A program made the position numbers and the translations under genes. The notes beneath the pieces were generated by a model, which was given only the letters and a program-made list of their open reading frames with translations, had not been told where the DNA came from and ran no database searches. Positions 23,925 through 30,606 of a stretch of DNA of 37,489 nt are shown piece after piece. How positions within the stretch are numbered: the first letter of the stretch is position 1; each line of letters starts with the position of its first letter. Source of the DNA: Bradyrhizobium tropiciagri (GTDB taxonomy: Bacteria; Pseudomonadota; Alphaproteobacteria; Rhizobiales; Xanthobacteraceae); the NCBI RefSeq assembly GCF_001189845.1, contig NZ_LFLZ01000082.1:1-37489 (forward strand), in the 5' to 3' direction.

Positions 23925-24521
23925 TTATCCGCCGCGCTTCTTGTCTGTGGAGCTTGCGACCTTGACGCCTGCGTTGGCCAGCAGCACACGCGCCGCTTCC
24001 CTGGCCGCGCGCGCCATCGCCGGATCGTCGCGCACCAGGTCCTGTGCGATCGAGCCGTCGACCAGCAGCGTGAGCTGGGTCGCAAGTCCCTCGGCATCGG
24101 CGACGCCGAGCTGGCGGAGCAGATCGCGAAACCAGATCCGGCGGCTTTCCTTGAAGGCAACCGCGATATTTCTGAAGGTACGGTCCTCGTCCTCCGGTCC
24201 GAGCTCGGCCACCGCGTTCACGAACGGACAGCCACGAAAATCCTTCGCCGCGAAGCGCCGCTCCAGCGAATCGAAGGTTGCGAGAATCTGCTCGGCCGGC
24301 GGCTTGTCGGAGGGGCGGGGCTGCACGAAGCGGTGCTGCAGATAGGCCTCGATCAGCGCGTCCTTCGAGGGGAAGTGATTGTAGAGCGTGCGCTTGCTGA
24401 TGCCGATCTCGGCCGCGATGGTGTCGACGCCGATCGCGCGAATGCCCCGCAGGTAAAACAGTCTGTCGGCGGTCTCCAGGATCCGCTCTTTCATGGTCTG
24501 TTTGGGAGGCGGGGAAGCCAT
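23925..24521 (-). CDS. TetR-family transcriptional repressor
   Basis: A repressor of 198 residues. The DNA-binding domain is at residues ~10-57 (KERILETADRLFYLRGIRAI, then GVDTIAAEIGISKRTLYNHF, PSKDAL), and the C-terminal ligand domain includes FRGCPFVNAVAELGPEDED and LLRQLGVADAEGLATQL. The ATG at 24521 is used; a GTG at 24554 with GGAGG too close upstream is the alternative. It is divergent from an MFS gene at 24655, and a perfect TACACAG/CTGTGTA palindrome lies between them. Repression of itself and the MFS gene, relieved by a small molecule, is inferred. The downstream hydrolase could be in the same transcript and handle the same compound. Confidence 0.9.
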   Translation of the reverse strand: MASPPPKQTMKERILETADRLFYLRGIRAIGVDTIAAEIGISKRTLYNHFPSKDALIEAYLQHRFVQPRPSDKPPAEQILATFDSLERRFAAKDFRGCPFVNAVAELGPEDEDRTFRNIAVAFKESRRIWFRDLLRQLGVADAEGLATQLTLLVDGSIAQDLVRDDPAMARAAREAARVLLANAGVKVASSTDKKRGG

Positions 24522-24573
24522 GCGCCGGCCGTGATCCTCATCGCTTGACAGCACCGCCTCCGTATAGCCTAAT

Positions 24574-24589
24574 TACACAGGTCTGTGTA
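24574..24589. promoter_or_regulatory. TetR-type operator palindrome
   Basis: TACACAG-GT-CTGTGTA is a perfect 7-bp inverted repeat with a 2-bp centre, in the 133-bp gap between the divergent TetR and MFS start codons. Its position (53 bp before the TetR ATG, 66 bp before the MFS ATG) and AT-richness in a GC-rich region fit an operator covering both promoters. Confidence 0.65.
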
Positions 24590-24654
24590 CCTAAAATAAG
24601 CGAGATTCGCAGGCTGCGACACTCGTGTCGTGCCCCGTTGGGAGAACAAGAACA

Positions 24655-25887
24655 ATGCCCCTGTTGCAGGTCCTGCGTCCCACGCTTCCCATTCTGATCG
24701 GCGCCTCCATCATGCTCACGCTGAGCATGGGGCTGCGGCAGAGCCTCGGCATCTTCATGCAGCCGCTGACGCACGACATCGGCATCTCGGTGTCTCATTT
24801 CACGCTGGCGCTGGCGGTGCAGAACCTCGCTTGGGGCTTCCTGCAGCCGTTCGCGGGCGCGATGACGGTGCGTTACGGCTTCCGCCCGATCATGGTGGTC
24901 GGTGCGCTGGCCTACATCGCGGGTCTCGTGTTGATGACGACGGCGCATGGCCTCGTCAGCATCATGATCGGCGCCGGTGTGCTGATCGGCCTTTCGCTCG
25001 CCTGCACCGCGAATGCGATCGCCATGTCGGTCGCGGCGCGCGCGGTGCCTGAGACGGTGCGTTCGACCGTGCTCGGCATGGTCTCCGCCGCTGGCTCGCT
25101 CGGTGCGCTGCTGTCGGCACCGATCGGCCAGATGCTCAATGAAGGGTTCGGCTGGCGCGTCGGGCTTGCCGGCTTCGTCATCCTCTCGATGTTCATGATT
25201 CCGGCGGCCTTGTACGCCGGCCGCGTCGACAAGATTCCGCTGCCGAAGCCGGCCGGCGACGACATCGGCAACGCCACGGCCGCGACCGCGGCGAAGACCG
25301 CGTTCGGCAACGCGTCGTTCGTGGTGATGACCTGCGCCTACATGGTCTGCGGCATGCAGCTCGTGTTCCTGACCACGCATCTGCCGTCGTATCTGGCGAT
25401 CTGCGGGCTCGATCCGATGCTGAGCGCGCAGACGCTCGGCATGATCGGCGGCTTCAACGTGCTGGGCTCGCTGTTCTTCGGCTGGGCCGGCCAGCGCTGG
25501 AACAAGCTCGCACTGCTCGGCGGCATCTACATCCTGCGCTCGCTGGCGCTTGCCTGGTACTTCATGCTGCCGGCAACGCCGGGCTCGACGCTGTTGTTCG
25601 GCGCCATCATGGGCTTCCTCTGGATGGGCGTCGGTCCGCTGGTTGCGGGCGCGGTGGCCGAGATGTTCGGGCTGCGCTGGCAGGCGATGATCCAGGGCCT
25701 TGCCTTCATGAGCCACCAGGTTGGCAGCTTCCTCGGTGCTTATGGAGGAGGGGTGATCTACGACTCGCTCGGCTCCTACACCATGGCCTGGCGCATCGGC
25801 GTCGCGCTCGGACTTGCCGGCGGCATCATCCAGCTTGCCTTCGCGCTGATCCGGCCGGCGCAGCCGCCGCTGCTCAAGGCCGCGTAA
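24655..25887 (+). CDS. MFS transporter (OFA/monocarboxylate-like, 12 helices)
   Basis: An inner-membrane carrier of 410 residues with about 12 hydrophobic segments. Helix 1 holds LTLSMGLRQSLGIFMQPLTH, in which R-x-S-x-G-x-F resembles the monocarboxylate/oxalate-formate (MCT/OFA) branch. The loop between helices 2 and 3 has RYGFRPIMVVGA, a short motif A. AAGSLGALLSAPIGQML fits helix 5, and MCGMQLVFLTTHLPSYLAIC (read as VCGMQL...) starts the second half after a cytoplasmic Ala/Lys-rich loop near residue 205. The ATG at 24655 has GGGAGA upstream. Divergent TetR control suggests an inducible exporter or carboxylate uptake system. A hairpin at 25909-25933 follows. Confidence 0.88.
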   Translation: MPLLQVLRPTLPILIGASIMLTLSMGLRQSLGIFMQPLTHDIGISVSHFTLALAVQNLAWGFLQPFAGAMTVRYGFRPIMVVGALAYIAGLVLMTTAHGLVSIMIGAGVLIGLSLACTANAIAMSVAARAVPETVRSTVLGMVSAAGSLGALLSAPIGQMLNEGFGWRVGLAGFVILSMFMIPAALYAGRVDKIPLPKPAGDDIGNATAATAAKTAFGNASFVVMTCAYMVCGMQLVFLTTHLPSYLAICGLDPMLSAQTLGMIGGFNVLGSLFFGWAGQRWNKLALLGGIYILRSLALAWYFMLPATPGSTLLFGAIMGFLWMGVGPLVAGAVAEMFGLRWQAMIQGLAFMSHQVGSFLGAYGGGVIYDSLGSYTMAWRIGVALGLAGGIIQLAFALIRPAQPPLLKAA

Positions 25888-25908
25888 GCTTCCGATCCCG
25901 GCAAACGG

Positions 25909-25933
25909 CGACTGCCCCATACGAGGGCAGTCG
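25909..25933 (+). terminator. Hairpin after the MFS gene, possible terminator
   Basis: CGACTGCCC-CATACGA-GGGCAGTCG is a perfect 9-bp stem with a 7-base loop, 22 bp after the MFS stop. A run of five Ts starts only ~15 bases later (25948-25952), so intrinsic termination is uncertain. Confidence 0.4.
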
Positions 25934-26053
25934 TCGAACGCTGCCTGTTTTTACAGCAATCACTTGCTGCGAGAACGTGCAGTGGAGCGCGAAGCCGTTC
26001 CGCGCATGGATTGAATTTGCTGTGTCTTCAACGTGTTGCTCGGCACGCGCCGG

Positions 26054-26069
26054 TGGCACGAATCTTGAT
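26054..26069 (+). promoter_or_regulatory. Sigma-54 (-24/-12) promoter upstream of amtB
   Basis: TGGCAC-GAATC-TTGAT matches the RpoN consensus TGGCAC-N5-TTGC(A/T) at all positions but one (A for C in the -12 element). It lies 78 bp before the ATG at 26147 and ~320 bp before the AmtB start. Ammonium transporter operons are classic NtrC/RpoN targets, which supports the call. No clear NtrC site pair was identified. Confidence 0.55.
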
Positions 26070-26146
26070 TGAATTTGGCTAGAAATCGTGCCGGAAGCCG
26101 CTGCAGCGGTTTCCGGCCTGGGGACCCATGGGAAGGGCTGGCCGCG

Positions 26147-26392
26147 ATGAGGCTAGTCGCCGTCATTCACCAGCCATCCGCGCACCACGGCCATCGCCGC
26201 GCCGCCGAGCAGGACGCCCTCGTGCCTCGCGCCCGGCCCGACGCCGCTGCGTCTTCGCTGCATCCCGCGACCCGCCGCACGGCACTTCGAGAGATCCCGA
26301 CAGCCGAGAACGCGCTGTCTTTCGGCGTTCGCACTTCGAACGCGCCGCGCCGGTTCCGAACACCTGCATTTCTTGTGATGGGAGGACGATGA
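26147..26392 (+). pseudogene. Possible decayed glnK (PII) remnant in front of amtB
   Basis: An 81-codon open frame lies exactly where glnK stands in glnK-amtB operons. Its first residues MRLVAVIHQP resemble the PII start MKLVMAIIKP. About 50 residues later EIPTAENALSFG resembles the PII stretch EIYRGAEYAVSF, in the same frame and nearly the right spacing (53-59 against 49-55). The rest shows no PII features: the T-loop Tyr51 region and the C-terminal GDGKIF/RIRTGE motifs are absent, and rare codons (CGA, AGG, CTA, ACA) occur. Its stop overlaps the first amtB ATG as ATGA. It may be a truncated, degenerate glnK, or a chance open frame in the amtB leader; the likeness was judged by eye only. Confidence 0.25.
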
Positions 26393-27786
26393 TGGAGTCT
26401 GCGACATACACGCGCCCGAAGCTCGTGAGAATCGTGGTTGCGTTGCTGGGAGTGGCGCTTCTTTGCCTGCTGTTCAGTGACATTGCGCTGGCTGAGGATG
26501 CGGCGGCGCCGCCGGCCTGCGGCGGCAAGATCCTCGAGAAGTGCACGCCGAATTCCGGCGACACCGCCTGGATGCTCACGTCAGTCGCGCTCGTCCTGAT
26601 GATGACGGTGCCGGGGCTCGGCCTGTTCTACGGCGGCATGGTGCGCAAGAAGAATGTCGGCGATACCGTGATGACCAGTTTCGCCGTGACCTGCCTGGTC
26701 ACGATCCTGTTTGCCGTCCTGACCTACAGCCTGGCGTTTCGTGCCGGCACGCCGTTCATCGGCGGTCTCGATCGCATGTTCCTCAAGGACATCCTGAGCG
26801 ACATCGGCAAGGGTGGCATCGGCAATCCCAATCCGCTCGCCGCGACCATCCCCGAGGCCGTCTACATCTGCTTCCAGATGACGTTCGCCATCATCACGCC
26901 GGCGCTGATCGCCGGTGCGTTTGCCGAGCGGATGAAATTCTCGGCGATGCTCTGGTTCATCGGGCTGTGGGCGATCTTCGTCTATGCGCCGATCGCGCAT
27001 TGGGTCTGGGGACCCGACGGCATCTTCTCCGCGGGGAATGACGCCGCGTATGTCAAGGTTCTCGATTTCGCCGGCGGCACCGTCGTGCACATCAATGCCG
27101 GCGTGGCCGGCCTGATGTGCGCGATCATGCTCGGCAAGCGCGTCGAGACGGGGCCGGCGCACAACATGGTGCTGACCTTCATCGGTGCCTCGCTGCTGTG
27201 GGTCGGCTGGTTCGGCTTCAACGCCGGCTCCGCCGTCACCGCCGGAATGCAGGCGGGCATGGCGATGCTGGTGACGCAGATCGCCACGGCGGTGGCGGGC
27301 TTCACCTGGATGCTGGTGGAGTGGGCATTGAAGGGCAAGCCGACCGTCGTCGGCATCTGCTCGGGCGCCGTTGCGGGTCTCGTGGCGATCACGCCGGCCT
27401 CCGGTTTCGTCGGGCCGGTCGGCGCCTTCGCGATCGGCATCGCCGCCGGCGTCTGCTGCTACTGGGGATGCACCGGCTTGAAGCGCATGTTCAGCTACGA
27501 TGACGCGCTGGACTGCTTCGGCGTTCATGCCCTCGGCGGCATCGTCGGGGCGCTGCTGACCGGCGTGTTCGCGGTCGAGCAGTATGGTGGAACGGCTGGC
27601 GTTCTGGAGGGGAATGCCGGGCAGTTCCTCAATCAATGCATCGGCGTCGCGACGGTTTTCGTGTATGATGCCGTCGTGAGCCTGATCATCCTGTTCGTGA
27701 TCAATCTCTTCGTCGGGCTTCGCGTGACGCGCGACATCGAGCGCGAAGGGTTGGATCTGGCGCTGCACGGCGAGGTCGTGCAGTAG
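26392..27786 (+). CDS. amtB: Ammonium transporter AmtB
   Basis: An inner-membrane ammonium channel of 464 residues. Residues 1-34 form a cleavable signal sequence (LLGVALLCLLFSDIALA^ED), as in E. coli AmtB, followed by about 11 helices. The pore twin histidines are His233 in TVVHINAGVAG and His379 in FGVHALGGI. WMLTSVALVLMMTVPGLGLF with YGGMVRKKN (60-88), and FAERMKFSAML, are family signatures. The C-terminal GLRVTRDIEREGLDLALHGE is the cytoplasmic tail that PII (GlnK) docks on. ATGATG at 26389-26394 gives two starts; the second is better spaced from GGAGG (26381-26385). A sigma-54-like promoter lies upstream and no intact glnK is adjacent. Confidence 0.97.
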   Translation: MESATYTRPKLVRIVVALLGVALLCLLFSDIALAEDAAAPPACGGKILEKCTPNSGDTAWMLTSVALVLMMTVPGLGLFYGGMVRKKNVGDTVMTSFAVTCLVTILFAVLTYSLAFRAGTPFIGGLDRMFLKDILSDIGKGGIGNPNPLAATIPEAVYICFQMTFAIITPALIAGAFAERMKFSAMLWFIGLWAIFVYAPIAHWVWGPDGIFSAGNDAAYVKVLDFAGGTVVHINAGVAGLMCAIMLGKRVETGPAHNMVLTFIGASLLWVGWFGFNAGSAVTAGMQAGMAMLVTQIATAVAGFTWMLVEWALKGKPTVVGICSGAVAGLVAITPASGFVGPVGAFAIGIAAGVCCYWGCTGLKRMFSYDDALDCFGVHALGGIVGALLTGVFAVEQYGGTAGVLEGNAGQFLNQCIGVATVFVYDAVVSLIILFVINLFVGLRVTRDIEREGLDLALHGEVVQ

Positions 27787-27858
27787 ACTTGGCGGCATTC
27801 CGCGCCGGCCGGCGATCGTTGCCGGCTGGCACGGATCAAAGCTGTTCGAGGTGATCCG

Positions 27859-27990
27859 ATGAACTGGTTCTATTGGAACACAGCGTGGTCGCTGTTCTTC
27901 AGCCTCGTTTGGTTCATGACCATCACACACAATCCGGATGCACGCATCGCCGATGCGCATCTGCCTGATGAGGCGTTTGGCGGCCGCTAG
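27859..27990 (+). CDS. Small membrane protein, 43 residues
   Basis: This short frame starts at ATG 27859 with a very good ribosome binding site, GAGGTGAT, four bases upstream. The product opens MNWFYWNTAWSLFFSLVWFM, an aromatic-rich hydrophobic segment able to span the membrane once, then ends in a polar tail (TITHNPDARIADAHLPDEAF, GGR). It begins 72 bp after the amtB stop on the same strand and could be co-transcribed. No known family is recognised. The stop codon TAG (27988-27990) merges with the start of a dispersed repeat. The start signal and composition make it likely to be translated, though its short length keeps this uncertain. Confidence 0.6.
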   Translation: MNWFYWNTAWSLFFSLVWFMTITHNPDARIADAHLPDEAFGGR

Positions 27991-28093
27991 AGCCTGATCC
28001 GGAAAAGTGCGAAAGCGGCTTTCCGAAAAGATCATGCTCAGACAACGAGCTGGAGCGCGATGACGATTCAACCAAATCTCATCGCGCTTTAGC
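27987..28093. repeat. Composite dispersed repeat (GATCCGGAAAAGTGCG ... GCGCTTTAGCTG)
   Basis: CTAGAGCCTGATCCGGAAAA, then GCGGCTTTCCGAAAAGATCA and TGCTC (to 28040) form an imperfect palindrome related to 15440-15486. It continues to AACCAAATCTCATCGCGCTT and TAGCTG (28069-28094), a module that also occurs near 166-191. It supplies the stop codons of the 43-residue gene (27988-27990) and of the facing membrane-protein gene (28089-28091). Confidence 0.7.
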
Positions 28094-28619
28094 TGCGATA
28101 GTAGCGCCACATCCTGAGGAACGTCCGGTGGATCTCGTCGGGCGTCCGGTCGAACGGCTCGAGATTGACGCGGACCACGCCGCGATGGTCCATGCGCCAC
28201 GGCAAGCGCATCAGCAGCCGATAGGCGGGCCGCTTGCGCCAATCAGCCACCAGCGCGCTGCCGAGTGGTCCGTTGAGCACGATCTGCAATTCGTGGACGG
28301 TCATCGCGCGCTCTGCGATCTCGACGAGGTCGATCTGCGTGATCGCGCGCCAGCGGATCAGCCCGAAGGCCTGGATGAAGATGCCGTACTGGTTGGCCCC
28401 GATGGTCGGACGACCGGCCTCCAGCAGGGGGATGTTGTAGTAGGTGAAGCCCGCGGCGGCCGCCGCCAGCGCCAGCCAATAGATCGCACCCGTGATCCAC
28501 GTCGCGGTCAGGAAGACGGCGGCAAGCGCGGCGGTGACATAGACCGGAAAGTAGATGTCCTCGCGGCCATAGGCGACCGAGTAGCCGCCGACGTTTCCCT
28601 CGTCCAAGCTTGCGATCAT
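28089..28619 (-). CDS. Hypothetical membrane protein with two helices and a PH-like C-terminal part
   Basis: This 176-residue protein belongs to no family I recognise. Residues ~20-65 hold two adjoining hydrophobic helices (YFPVYVTAALAAVFLTATWI, then GAIYWLALAAAAAGFTYYNI). A C-terminal cytoplasmic domain of ~110 residues follows, with an alternating strand pattern (NQYGIFIQAFGLIRWRAITQ, MTVHELQIVLNGPLGSALVA) and a final helix (TPDEIHRTFLRMWRYYR). This 'two helices then soluble beta domain with an IRW-x-x-I turn' resembles bacterial PH-domain membrane proteins, but the likeness is by shape only. The ATG at 28619 is used; the upstream extension to 28676 lies in non-coding sequence. Its stop falls in the repeat at 27987-28093. 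The rpmG terminator separates it from rpmG. Confidence 0.75.
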   Translation of the reverse strand: MIASLDEGNVGGYSVAYGREDIYFPVYVTAALAAVFLTATWITGAIYWLALAAAAAGFTYYNIPLLEAGRPTIGANQYGIFIQAFGLIRWRAITQIDLVEIAERAMTVHELQIVLNGPLGSALVADWRKRPAYRLLMRLPWRMDHRGVVRVNLEPFDRTPDEIHRTFLRMWRYYRS

Positions 28620-28679
28620 GTGAGCCCTGCGCCCGGGACTTGCCCGAAAGACATGAGGGACGACGCCAGGCCACAAAGC

Positions 28680-28706
28680 AAAAACGGGGCCGCGAGGGCC
28701 CCGTTT
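28680..28706 (-). terminator. Intrinsic terminator of rpmG
   Basis: Read on the minus strand, AAACGGGGCC-CTCGC-GGCCCCGTTT forms a perfect 10-bp stem with a 5-base loop and ends in TTTTT. It starts 22 bases after the rpmG stop. This is the clearest Rho-independent terminator in the window. Confidence 0.9.
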
Positions 28707-28728
28707 GAAACGTTGGAAGCAGGCGATC

Positions 28729-28896
28729 TTACTTGATCTTGGCTTCCTTGAACTCGACGTGCTTGCGCGCGACCGGGTCGTACTTCTTCTTGACCAGCTT
28801 GTCGGTCATGGTGCGCGAATTCTTCTTGGCGACGTAATAGAAGCCGGTATCGGCCGTCGACACGAGCTTGACCTTGATGGTGACCGCTTTGGCCAT
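28729..28896 (-). CDS. rpmG: Ribosomal protein L33
   Basis: The 50S subunit protein L33, 55 residues, the usual length. The sequence MAKAVTIKVKLVSTADTGFY, then VAKKNSRTMTDKLVKKKYDP, VARKHVEFKEAKIK is the proteobacterial L33 pattern. It lacks the CxxC zinc-binding pairs (C-minus form), as is normal for this group and relevant to zinc independence. The ATG at 28896 has GAGGA ten bases upstream; the longer open frame to 28938 is discarded. It has its own terminator at 28680-28706. In other alphaproteobacteria rpmG lies close to pleD; here about 6 kb of accessory genes lie between. Confidence 0.97.
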   Translation of the reverse strand: MAKAVTIKVKLVSTADTGFYYVAKKNSRTMTDKLVKKKYDPVARKHVEFKEAKIK

Positions 28897-29023
28897 ATGC
28901 AAATCCTCGAAAATGAAGGGGTATCGGGAGCCGGCCAAATCGGCCCGCGTTTGGCCCGGAAACTAGCCACAAACCGCTCAAAGTCAAGGATTTCCGGGCC
29001 GAAATCATCCCGATTCCGGCCAA

Positions 29024-30349
29024 TTAGTCCTCGAAGAACTGGTTTTTCGGCCGCGGCAGGCCCAGATTTTCGCGCAACGTCCGCCCTTCATACTCCTTGC
29101 GGAAGATTCCGCGCTTCTGCAATTCCGGGACGACCTTGTCGACGAACTCGAACAGGCCCTGCGGCAGATAGGGGAACATGATGTTGAAGCCGTCGCTGCC
29201 GCGCCCCTCAAGCCATTCCTCCATCTGGTCGGCGATGGTCTGCGGCGTGCCGACGAAGGCGAGCCCGCCATAGCCGCCGACGCGCTGGGCGAGCTGGCGC
29301 ACGGTGAGCTTGTCGCGCGCGGCGACCTCGACGAGGCGCTGCCGCCCGCTCTTGCTGGCGTTGGTCTCGGGGATCGGCGGCAATTGCCCGTCGGGATCGA
29401 AGCCGGACGCATCGGTGCCGAGGATTACCGAGAGTGAGGCGATCGCGCTGTCGTAATGCACGCGGCTGTCGAGCAGCGCGCGCTTCTCCTTGGCTTCCTC
29501 GACGCTGTCGCCGACCACGACGAAGGCGCCGGGCAGGATCTTCAGATGCTCGGGATCGCGGCCGACCTTCTCCATGCGGCCCTTGATGTCGGCATAGAGC
29601 TTCTGCCCGTCGGCCAGGCTGCCGCCGCCGGTGAACACGGCCTCCGCCGTCTCGGCGGCAAGCTGCCTACCGTCGTCTGAAGCGCCGGCCTGCACGATGA
29701 CAGGCCAGCCCTGCACGGGGCGGGCGATGTTCAGGGGGCCGCGGACCGACAGGTATTTGCCCTTGTGATTGAGCACATGCATCTTGTCGGGATCGACGAA
29801 CAGCCCGGACTCGACATCGCGCACGAACGCATCGTCGGCGAAGGAATCCCAGAGGCCGGTGACGACGTCGTAGAACTCGCGGGCGCGCTTGTACCGCTCG
29901 GCGTGCTCCATGTGATCGTCGAGGCCGAAATTCAGCGCCGCGTCCGGATTGGAGGTGGTGACGATATTCCACCCCGCCCGGCCGCCGGAGATGTGGTCGA
30001 GCGAGGCGAACCGCCGGGCGACGTGATAGGGCTCATCGAAGGTGGTCGAGCCGGTCGCGATCAGGCCGATGTTCTCGGTGACGGCCGAGAGTGCGGACAG
30101 CAGGGTGAACGGCTCGAACGACGTCACAGTGTGGCTGCGCTTCAGCGCATTGATCGGCATGTTCAGCACGGCCAGATGGTCGGCCATGAAGAAGGCGTCG
30201 AACTTGCCGGCCTCGAGCTTCCGGATTAGCGTCTTGATGTGGTCGAAGTTGAAATTGGCGTCGGGCCAGGCCCCGGGATAGCGCCAGGCGCCGGTGTGAA
30301 TGCTGATCGGCCGCATGAATGCGCCGAGCTTGAGTTGACGCTTCGCCAT
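29024..30349 (-). CDS. Flavin-dependent monooxygenase, NtaA/SnaA/DszA (bacterial luciferase-like) family
   Basis: A TIM-barrel, FMNH2-dependent monooxygenase of 441 residues, the NtaA/SoxA length (about 440). Matching parts are KLGAFMRPISIHTGAWRYPG, FDAFFMADHLAVLNMP, ENIGLIATGSTTFDEPYHVA, SGGRAGWNIVTTSNPDAALN, HKGKYLSVRGPLNIARPVQG and VIVQAGASDDGRQLAAETAE. These are characteristic of enzymes that oxidise nitrilotriacetate, EDTA or dibenzothiophene sulphone, which need a separate flavin reductase. No reductase gene is adjacent, so a general cellular reductase must supply FMNH2. The real substrate is unknown. The gene stands alone, between a repeat and rpmG. Confidence 0.92.
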   Translation of the reverse strand: MAKRQLKLGAFMRPISIHTGAWRYPGAWPDANFNFDHIKTLIRKLEAGKFDAFFMADHLAVLNMPINALKRSHTVTSFEPFTLLSALSAVTENIGLIATGSTTFDEPYHVARRFASLDHISGGRAGWNIVTTSNPDAALNFGLDDHMEHAERYKRAREFYDVVTGLWDSFADDAFVRDVESGLFVDPDKMHVLNHKGKYLSVRGPLNIARPVQGWPVIVQAGASDDGRQLAAETAEAVFTGGGSLADGQKLYADIKGRMEKVGRDPEHLKILPGAFVVVGDSVEEAKEKRALLDSRVHYDSAIASLSVILGTDASGFDPDGQLPPIPETNASKSGRQRLVEVAARDKLTVRQLAQRVGGYGGLAFVGTPQTIADQMEEWLEGRGSDGFNIMFPYLPQGLFEFVDKVVPELQKRGIFRKEYEGRTLRENLGLPRPKNQFFED

Positions 30350-30482
30350 TGCCCCGTTCCGTTCTTGATGTCGTTAGCGGAACAGATAGGGAGGCGTTTC
30401 GCGACGCGCCATCCCGACAGCGCCAGAAGATTTTTGCAATTTGAGGGGCGGCTGGAGGATAAGTCCGCAGTCGCTTCACTGT

Positions 30483-30597
30483 CGTCATTGCGAGGAGCTC
30501 GTGACAAAATTGCAAAGCAATTTTGCACAGAAGCGACGAAGCAATCCATAGTTCAGCAAGCGGTGAGATGGATTGCTTCGCTTCGCTCGCAATGACG
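30483..30597. repeat. CGTCATTGCGAG palindromic repeat, copy 4, with a nested 29-32-bp palindrome
   Basis: Arms CGTCATTGCGAGGAGC and GCTTCGCTCGCAATGACG match the family at 10560, 13510 and 18798. In this copy the usual GAGCGAAGCGACG is interrupted after GAGC by a block containing CAAAATTGC-AAA-GCAATTTTG, itself a perfect palindrome. It lies between the flavin monooxygenase and Nudix genes. Confidence 0.8.
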
Positions 30598-30606
30598 GGG
30601 GCTGGC

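Noticed and set aside
21761..23965. 734-codon plus-strand open frame, the second longest in the window
   Set aside because: It crosses pleD out of frame, a repeat, and the antisense of the hydrolase; no domain is visible.
22592..24160. Reading the hydrolase as a 522-residue fusion with an N-terminal extension
   Set aside because: The extra ~120 residues come from the TetR gene region in another frame; the ATG at 23797 has a ribosome site and gives the family's usual length.
24538..25920. 460-codon minus-strand open frame
   Set aside because: It mirrors the MFS gene at 24655 and overlaps the TetR control region; His/Arg/Asp-rich shadow.
26581..28242. 553-codon minus-strand open frame
   Set aside because: It is antisense to amtB and the miniprotein gene; no protein-like features.
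28705..29181. Plus-strand frame over rpmG and its terminator
   Set aside because: It is antisense to rpmG and passes through a strong terminator; no protein features.
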